From NCBI GenBank assembly GCA_002900995.3, contig CM035309.1, positions 3,230,389 through 3,294,388 of the forward strand: 64,000 bases of DNA. The letters run 5' to 3'. The notes below the pieces were generated by a model. The model was not told the origin of the DNA, searched no databases, and saw only the letters and a list, made by a program, of their open reading frames with translations. A program made the translations under genes and the position numbers. Source of the stretch: Ganoderma boninense. Its lineage: Eukaryota > Basidiomycota > Agaricomycetes > Polyporales > Polyporaceae. This document shows positions 57,854 to 64,000 of this stretch, piece after piece. How positions within the stretch are numbered: position 1 is the stretch's first letter; every line of letters begins with the position of its first letter.

Positions 57854-59510
57854 ATGACCCCATCTGCGCACGCATTGGCCTGCCCGGACATTCTGACGAT
57901 GATATTCAGGCACTTGAGTCCAGGTATAAACATGGCCAACGACTCTGAAGAACTGTCTCGATCAAGGCAAACTTGTCGTGCAGCACTGGCCACGGCAGCA
58001 GTAACCTGCCGCATGTTGTCCCACCACGCGTTGGATGCATTGTGGCGCGAGTTGGCGTTGGGGAGTCTCCATCCCTTGCTGAAAGTGTTGCCTGAGTATA
58101 AATGCGTCGACTCGCAATTCGTAGGTCACACTAAGATCTATCTTACTCGATCAAACCTAACAATCCGTGCAATCTGTGCTTTAGATGCTGTGCGGTGCAA
58201 TTCTACCGGAACATTGGGCGAGGCTTCAGCTTTACGCACAGCGCATCCACATCGCTATCGTAAATGGGCAACTAATGGGCGAGATCCACCCCTCGGTCTG
58301 GCCATTTCTGGCAGCTAAAGCTAGAGGCGCCCCGTTGATGCCCCGCCTTCGCGAATTCAGTGCTTACTTCATTGGCGTCTTCGGCGTATCGACCCTCCCC
58401 CTCTTACTTCCACCTACACTACGATGCCTGGAGATCTGGTTTTCGAGCGAGTTCGAGCAAGAGAAGCTTGCGAGCTTTTCACACGTGTCCACTTCGCTCC
58501 TTCAGACCCTCCCACTGATGGTGCCTGACCTCGAAGACTTCACTTTCGGCTCGCACTTTTACTTGGCCAGCGCCGCAGCCTACCTCCCATTTTTCATACA
58601 CTTCAAACAATTGAAATCCCTCTCTCTTCCTGACAATGTCCCGCTCAACGAGTCTAATCTGCAGGTGCTTTCATCTCTGATGACGCTGCGAAACCTGTCA
58701 TGCTCTATCGATCTTACGGGAAGCACTGCTCCGGCCTTCCCCCTGCATGCTTTTCAAGATTTGGCCGGACTCAGTCTACGCGGATATTGCGACCATCTCG
58801 TCTCATTCATCCTTGCATGCGAGTTTCCCAACTTAGAGCGCACCGAGTTCCATGTCACACAACCACCCAGTGCTGGGCAGCCTCGCCACTTGTCGACCGC
58901 ATTGTGTCGAAGCCTCAACTCCGCGCTCCTCGCTTCGTTCAAGGCGCACTACACTCACGCGTTCACCATGCGGCCAAGCTCGCTCATGGAGTACTTCGAG
59001 CCCCTCCTCGCGTTCCCCAAAATCAGGTCCTTCGACGTCGCCTTCCTCTTCGTCGAGCCCTGCATCCACGACGCCGATCTCGCCCGGTTCGGCGCTGCCT
59101 GGCCGCAGCTCGCGACGTTCCGAGTCGAGCACAACAAGCGATACTCGCAGCCCCACATTTCGCGCCCCACGCTCTCCGGGATAATCGAGCTCGCGCGGCG
59201 ATGTCCCTGCCTCTCTACGCTCTACATCCCCGAGCTCGACCCCAGCCCCATGCTCGAGAAGAGCGCGGTTCCGGCACTGGGACACGGGCTGCCCTCCATG
59301 TGGATCGACAGCATCGCGCCCCCGTCGACGCCCCAGGTGCACATGGATATCGCCGCGGCCATCGACCGCGTCTTCCCCTGGATCGACTTGGCTGACCCGC
59401 AAGTGCTGCGCTATTCGGGTGCGGGGAAGAGCTGGGCTGATGTCCTGCGATTCGTCCAGGCCATGCGGATCGGGCGCGAGAACGGTACGGCGTACACGGA
59501 CCTTAAGTGA
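57854..59510 (+). CDS. F-box/LRR-like protein gene B (intact)
   Basis: Exon 1 57854-58120 (89 codons), a 64-bp GT-AG intron (58121-58184), exon 2 58185-59510 (441 codons): 530 residues. Residues 9-23 (A-C-P-D-I-L-T-M-I-F-R-H-L-S-P) form the start of an F-box, which binds Skp1 in SCF ubiquitin ligases. L-S-H-H-A-L-D-A-L-W-R closes the usual N-terminal module, followed by L-L-K-V-L-P. The rest is a leucine-rich region with irregular repeats (for example L-K-S-L-S-L-P and L-R-N-L-S-C-S-I-D-L), likely a substrate-binding solenoid. The junction is fixed by frame and by the TTTAG acceptor directly before ATG. The protein is open throughout, unlike copy A. Confidence 0.82.
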
Positions 59511-60060
59511 CAGAACTCGAAATCATGAGTCGAGGTGGGTGTTCGCGGACCATTTTCGACGCTCGTGCTGACTGTAACATCCACGTGCAGCCACAGGTCC
59601 GGGGCTGTGCGCACCTCGCCAGATGGTGTACACCTAGATCTGGAGAGTCTGTGGAACCACCGTCTCCCTCTGTCGCCTCGCGTTTGCCAACTGCGCCCGC
59701 TGTTCCTCCCTTCCGCCTGTCAACAGCCATGCACGACGCCTTCCCAGTCTTCCTTGTGCTTCTGGCAGATCGGGTATCCAACCACGACATATTTCAGAGC
59801 GATATGATGCCTTCCCTGTCGTCAAAAAGCTTGCTCTTCCCGTAGGAACTTACGGAGAAAGGACGTGGTACCTTGCACCTCCCCATGGTCCCTTACGCCC
59901 ATTCCTCCTCCGAGTCGTGTCTGATTCTCTCTAATTTTATCCAGAATCGAGGCGAAGAGCAGTGGTCCTTCGCCCATGCAGCAGAATCTGTTCAGCTCTG
60001 AATCGCCTGGTTCCCCACAATGGCGAAGAGTTTCCACGAGGGGATCACGTACCTTACTGA

Positions 60061-60573
60061 CGGTTGTATGCGATGATTGTTGTGGCAAATCGAGTGATCT
60101 CGGCGCCCCTGCCTGAGAGAGACGACGTCCACGCTTCGATGTGGACGTTCCTTGCATCCAGATGCAGAGGCGCACCCTGATCCCTCATCTGAGGAAGCCC
60201 GCCGCCTATTGCCTGACCCTTTCAGCAATGTCCCTCACAATTCGCGTGCTCGACCTTGGCCTCGCGCTGCCACGCACGACCGCGCTCCGCGCCGCCTTTA
60301 TGTCCATCAAGCCCTCAATTTGCGACGTCGACCTTTTCGGGCTCAGCACAGCGTGGCCGCTGCTCGCGCGCCTCAACGTCGAACACCTCAGAATCAAGTC
60401 GTACGCGCAGCGCGACCTCACGCGCCCCACCCTCTCGGGGCTCATCGCACTCGCGCACCTGTACATCTCCCCTCGTCACGACGCTCTACATCGCAGAGCC
60501 CGAATCACGCTCGATCCAGAGTTTAGAGTTGGATGAACAACTGCAGTATTCATTCCAAAAACATAGCGTATAG
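60061..60573 (+). pseudogene. Degenerate F-box/LRR paralogue, segment B copy
   Basis: The counterpart of 6083-6922. It keeps K-P-S-I-C-D-V-D-L-F-G-L-S-T-A-W-P and L-N-V-E-H-L-R-I-K-S-Y but is shorter: about 200 bases including the H-I-S-T-S-F-L segment seen in A are gone. No start or F-box. Bases 59,511-60,060 hold no gene. Confidence 0.55.
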
Positions 60574-60655
60574 CTAGCAACTCGAGCTCTCTCCAGACCG
60601 GACCAGCATATCTATATTTTGGCTAGTACTCCTCAAGCTCAAGCCATCGCTCCGT

Positions 60656-61518
60656 TCACGCGCAGAACGTGATGACCAAGTCGACCTGCAGCCCCAAGAA
60701 ACAGCAATCAGCTCTATCCCATCTTATAAATAGTAGGACCGGCGCAGCCACTCACGTTGTCGACCTGGCACGGCACCTGGACCCAGGTGTCGTCCGGGTG
60801 GTAGAACGCCGTCGGGCAGCCCTGGTACGTGCAGTCCGCCCCCGCGCCGTCGCACCCGTTGTAGTACCTGCACATGCTGTGTCAGCGGACGCACAACGAC
60901 GACGGACGACGGACGAGGGGCGAGGGGAGGACTGACCCGAAGCCGGACGTGACGCTGAACTCGTGCGGGGGGATGAGGCTGATGTCGCTCGAGGAGCCGG
61001 CGTTGCCGGGCGCGACGTTCTCGAGCGTCGTCTCGATGAGCGTGCAGCCGTCGCCGTTGAAGCCGCAGTTGCCTGTGTGTCCGAGTCGTGGTCGGGTTAG
61101 CGGATGCTCGGAGATGTCCTGTGGACTGGCTGCAACGTACCCGTCTGCAAGTAACTGTAGGAGTTGTCGTCAATACAAGGGGACGAGGGGCGATGCGGAG
61201 AAGAGGAGGGTACGTACGCGATGGCGGCGATGAGAGGGCCGTTGGACGTGTAGTCGCCCCCGGTTGAGAGAACGTTCGGGCCCTGAATGAGGGTGGGCTG
61301 GGGTGGGGGTAAGTATGGACGATTCTCGAACTCGTCGTTTCCCGACTTACGGTTCCATATCCGCAGCTGGAACACGGACGACCGGGTTAATTAGGGCTTC
61401 GCGAGAAAAGAGGCAACCTGGCTCACCGGTTGTCGAAGTGCACGGTGTGCGACTCGCCGACGACGGAGCCGATGAGGGCAGCGAAGACAGTAGCAGCGGT
61501 GGTGAGAGTGAACTTCAT
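60656..61518 (-). CDS. Secreted thaumatin-like 'glycopeptide' gene, copy 14
   Basis: ATG at 61518, TGA at 60656-60658. The duplicate of copy 2 with nearly the same protein: signal peptide K-F-T-L-T-T-A-A-T-V-F, exon 2 C-G-Y-G-T, exon 5 N-C-G-F-N-G-D-G-C with N-V-A-P-G-N-A-G-S-S-S-D, exon 6 Y-Y-N-G-C-D-G-A-G-A-D-C, exon 7 V-D-L-V-I-T-F-C-A. Exons 5 and 6 look essentially unchanged while introns differ by indels, consistent with selection on the protein. A TATA-like CCTATTTAACC lies at 61617-61627; the GAGCTGGCTCGATGCC block is at 61,580-61,595 and the distal block at about 61,711-61,750. Confidence 0.84.
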
Positions 61519-61759
61519 GGTGAGTGCGAGTGAAGAGCAGGGACTCTGTGGAAGATGAGATGCTTGAGGAGGAGGTACCGAGCTGGCTCGATGCCCTCCT
61601 CAGCAGCGCAGTCCATCCTATTTAACCTTTCCGCGTCCTACGGCTCGGAAACAACCCTCGCCAGAAAGCGAGACGACCAGTCACCAGTGGCCGTTCCACA
61701 TCACGATGCAAGCGCGATGACAATTCTTGTGCGCGATGGCTGAGCACCCGAGCCGCCGT

Positions 61760-63317
61760 GCATCCTTCCTCTGCGCCGTCGGGACGCCGCCATCAGTCGG
61801 AACTGTAGGTACTCTATGATGCTTCGAGAATCTCCGGGCCTAGTGTCAGTGGCACTTCTCGACGTGCAGTAGCCTTCTGCCTGGGTGCACTCGACGGGTA
61901 GGCAGCAAGCGATGGACCGAAATGCGACATTGCGCTAATGGGCGTCGTCCCGTGTCTCCTCTTCGATCCGAACCGTGGCTAGCTATGCCTGTGGGACAAG
62001 AGAGGCAGATCGGATTTGCTATGCCTCACCGAGCAACGCAGTAGGAACCAGCAGGTTTGTTCCGGTAGCTTACATTACAAGCACAAGGAGACCACCAAAG
62101 GGCAGTAGTCCAGCTCCCAAACGGTCACCGAAACGCGCGACTGGTACACGCCGTCTGTGACCGGATGACCGTGCGCTCTCGTTGTCCGAGCCCCACGGCC
62201 TCTCTGAGTCTGAGTGATCGTTCTCCGGCCGGGAGGATGCTGTAGAACCTGCGAAGCAATGAACAGACCGCCACTTCCGGCCAAGCGCGACTCGCCATCC
62301 ATGATCAATCAGGAAGCGACGAACGACTTTGGCGCCAATGCACGAAAGTGAATAGTTATGGCTTCTCGTAGCACGACGTGCCATGTATAGTTCACTAAAC
62401 ACTTGATGGGGGATGGGGGTATGTCGCGCGCTCCGCGAGCTCGAGGCGCGGCGACGCTTCCTGGGCCGCCTCGGTGGATGTGGAAGCGCGGCGACCACTC
62501 GTAGTTCCGAGCTCGCCTGCAAACCCATCAATACACGAACGTTGTGCGGACGTACTCACTTTAAGGCCGTGTTCACATCAGAACAAAATCGGCAAGAAGC
62601 ATGAAATCGGATCCAAGAGCGCGGCACAATCCAGTATTCTTCATCCTTCGAGCCGCACGTTCGGAGCTGGGGTCCGGGTTCAGTGTCATCGACGAACGCC
62701 GCAGTGAGCCACCGGCAGAGACAGACGACATCCATAAGCCAAGCCTCGGCATACATCCGCTCTGCACATTGAACGTGTCTCCAAAGGCTCTCAAATATGC
62801 CCGAGAGGGACACCAGATGGGGCCAGCAGCTGGATTTTGAAGAGAATCCTCCAGCTCGAGGCGAGGTTCGCAATCAATCAAGGACAGATAGACACGGATC
62901 CGGGGTGATATAGCCGCCACAGAAGAGTTGGAGTCGGTACTTGGTTTGTTCGCAGCTCTGATTGAGACTAGGCCATAGTTGTCTGAGTGGATGGAGGAGG
63001 AGAGAGGCTGAGATGATGGGAGACTCGGAGAGAGCGTTCGACCCACCCAAGCTCAACCACGTGGCAGCCCGACAAAGCCGGAGCGGAATAAGCGCCTGCC
63101 TTGAATCTCATCCCAGTCGAAGTCTCCGACCCCGGCATCCCCTCCTCCAGTCGAGACACGCGGGTTATCTTGTTATTGAAACCCGTACATGGGTTTAACC
63201 ACACGGAACAAAATGTGCGTCGGTACATAGACAACCGAAAGCTCGGTCTGTATCCCATGCCATCACTTGAATGTCTGCCATTTCCCCCGCCTATCTCACT
63301 CCGAGGCGTGGCTCGGT
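61760..63317. other. Spacer between copies 14 and 15, no gene assigned
   Basis: The counterpart of 8,201-9,783 with small indels. The minus frames at 62,573-63,046 and 62,556-62,873 are open but not constrained relative to segment A. Confidence 0.4.
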
Positions 63318-64000
63318 TCATTTGCAGAAAGTGATGGCCAAGTTCACCTGCGGGACAGACGATACATCAGCGTATGCTCCTCATACTCATATGTAGATTT
63401 CGCCCTCGGAGATAACAAGGCAAGCCACCAGCTACTCACATTATCCGCCTGGCACGCCACCTGCACGTTCGTGTCGTACGCTACGTGGAATGCCGTTGTG
63501 CAGTTCTCGTTGTCGCAGTCCGTGCCCGTGCCGTCGCAGCCACCATAGTATCTGCGCACGTCCCAATCAGAGTCGCTCCGTGTTAGCAATGGGGGAAGGC
63601 TGAAGCGGACGGCGGGACTGACCCGAAGCCCGACGTGACGCTGAATGCGTGCGGGGGGATGAGGCTGATGTCGGTCGAGGAGCCGGTGCCGGGGGACGTC
63701 GGGTTCACGAGCGTCGTCTCGACGAGCGTGCAGCCCTCGCCGTTGAAGCCGCAGGACCCTGTTTTGAGTGCCAATTGGGGTGGGGGGGGAAGGGTTGGAA
63801 GGATGGTCAGGCGGCGGAATCGCGTCGCTGAGACGTTGATGTTTCCGTGAGGGACATACCGGTCTGCAAATAACTATTGACGTTGTCAGAGACTCGTCGT
63901 TTCGGCAGAGCGCAGGTTTAGGCACAAGAAGCAGAAGGAGTATGGACGTACGCGATGGCAGCGATGAGTGGTCCGTCGGAAGTGAAGGGGTCCCCAGTGG
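63318..64000 (-). CDS. Secreted thaumatin-like 'glycopeptide' gene, copy 15 (partial)
   Basis: TGA at 63318-63320; the 5' part (exons 1, 2 and most of exon 3) lies beyond the window. Visible are the end of exon 3 (G-P-L-I-A-A-I-A), exon 4 Y-L-Q-T-G, exon 5 C-G-F-N-G-E-G-C with P-T-S-P-G-T-G-S-S-T-D-I-S, exon 6 Y-Y-G-G-C-D-G-T-G-T-D-C and exon 7 V-N-L-A-I-T-F-C-K. It is the duplicate of copy 3, lacking the TA repeat of intron 6. All visible splice sites are GT-AG. Confidence 0.82.

Larger units (their letters stand above)
54738..64000. repeat. Segmental duplication, segment B
   Basis: The partner of segment A, in the same orientation, running off the window end. Left limit near the AGAGGTCGACTG string at about 54,745. 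Differences from A include the intact F-box frame, the intact exon-3 donor of copy 13, the missing polypurine and TA repeats in introns, and a ~120-bp insertion near 55,213-55,316. Confidence 0.9.

Overview
This window looks like nuclear DNA of an agaricomycete fungus, probably a wood-decay polypore (Polyporales). Genes are split by many 45-70 bp GT-AG introns, several exons are only 10-16 nt, and the recognisable families (fungal 'glycopeptide'/thaumatin-like secreted proteins, DUF6534 membrane proteins, Plavaka and KDZ transposases, DUF6532 proteins) are typical of Agaricomycetes. No bacterial or organellar genes, RNA genes or CRISPR arrays were found.

The dominant feature is a one-strand array. 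Fifteen copies (fourteen complete in extent, one cut by the window end) of a seven-exon gene lie on the minus strand at about 2.2-14.9, 37.7-54.3 and 55.8-64.0 kb. Each encodes about 140-160 residues: a signal peptide, then a mature domain with eight cysteines in most copies and a C-terminal I-T-F-C strand resembling the thaumatin fold. Most copies share a TATA-like CTATTTAA element and upstream blocks. At least two copies are damaged: copy 1 lost a splice donor and copy 12 carries a hAT-like insertion in its signal-peptide exon. Copies 9, 11 and 12 form a divergent group.

The first ~10 kb (segment A) and last ~9 kb (segment B) are a segmental duplication: copy 1/13, F-box gene A/B, F-box remnant, copy 2/14, copy 3/15. 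F-box gene B is intact, while A has a 2-nt frameshift. An older third version of the unit lies at 39.2-42.5 kb (copy 7, F-box shred, copy 8). A UDP-glycosyltransferase gene sits between copies 10 and 11, and a relic of a second one lies at the left edge.

The middle (15-37 kb) is mobile-element territory. It holds a 100-N gap inside about 5 kb of homopolymer-distorted sequence that looks like unpolished reads; a KDZ-associated (CxC5/CxC6) transposon gene split by a 521-bp hAT-type MITE; a DUF6534-like gene remnant; a ~7.3-kb Plavaka (CACTA-like) element with an intact-looking transposase and a divergent DUF6532 gene carrying one nonsense codon; a TA-flanked MITE; and an intact, extremely intron-rich DUF6534 membrane-protein gene at 34.4-36.9 kb.

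I infer a secreted-protein gene family evolving by birth and death beside F-box, glycosyltransferase and membrane-protein genes. No functional link among these families is shown by the sequence.
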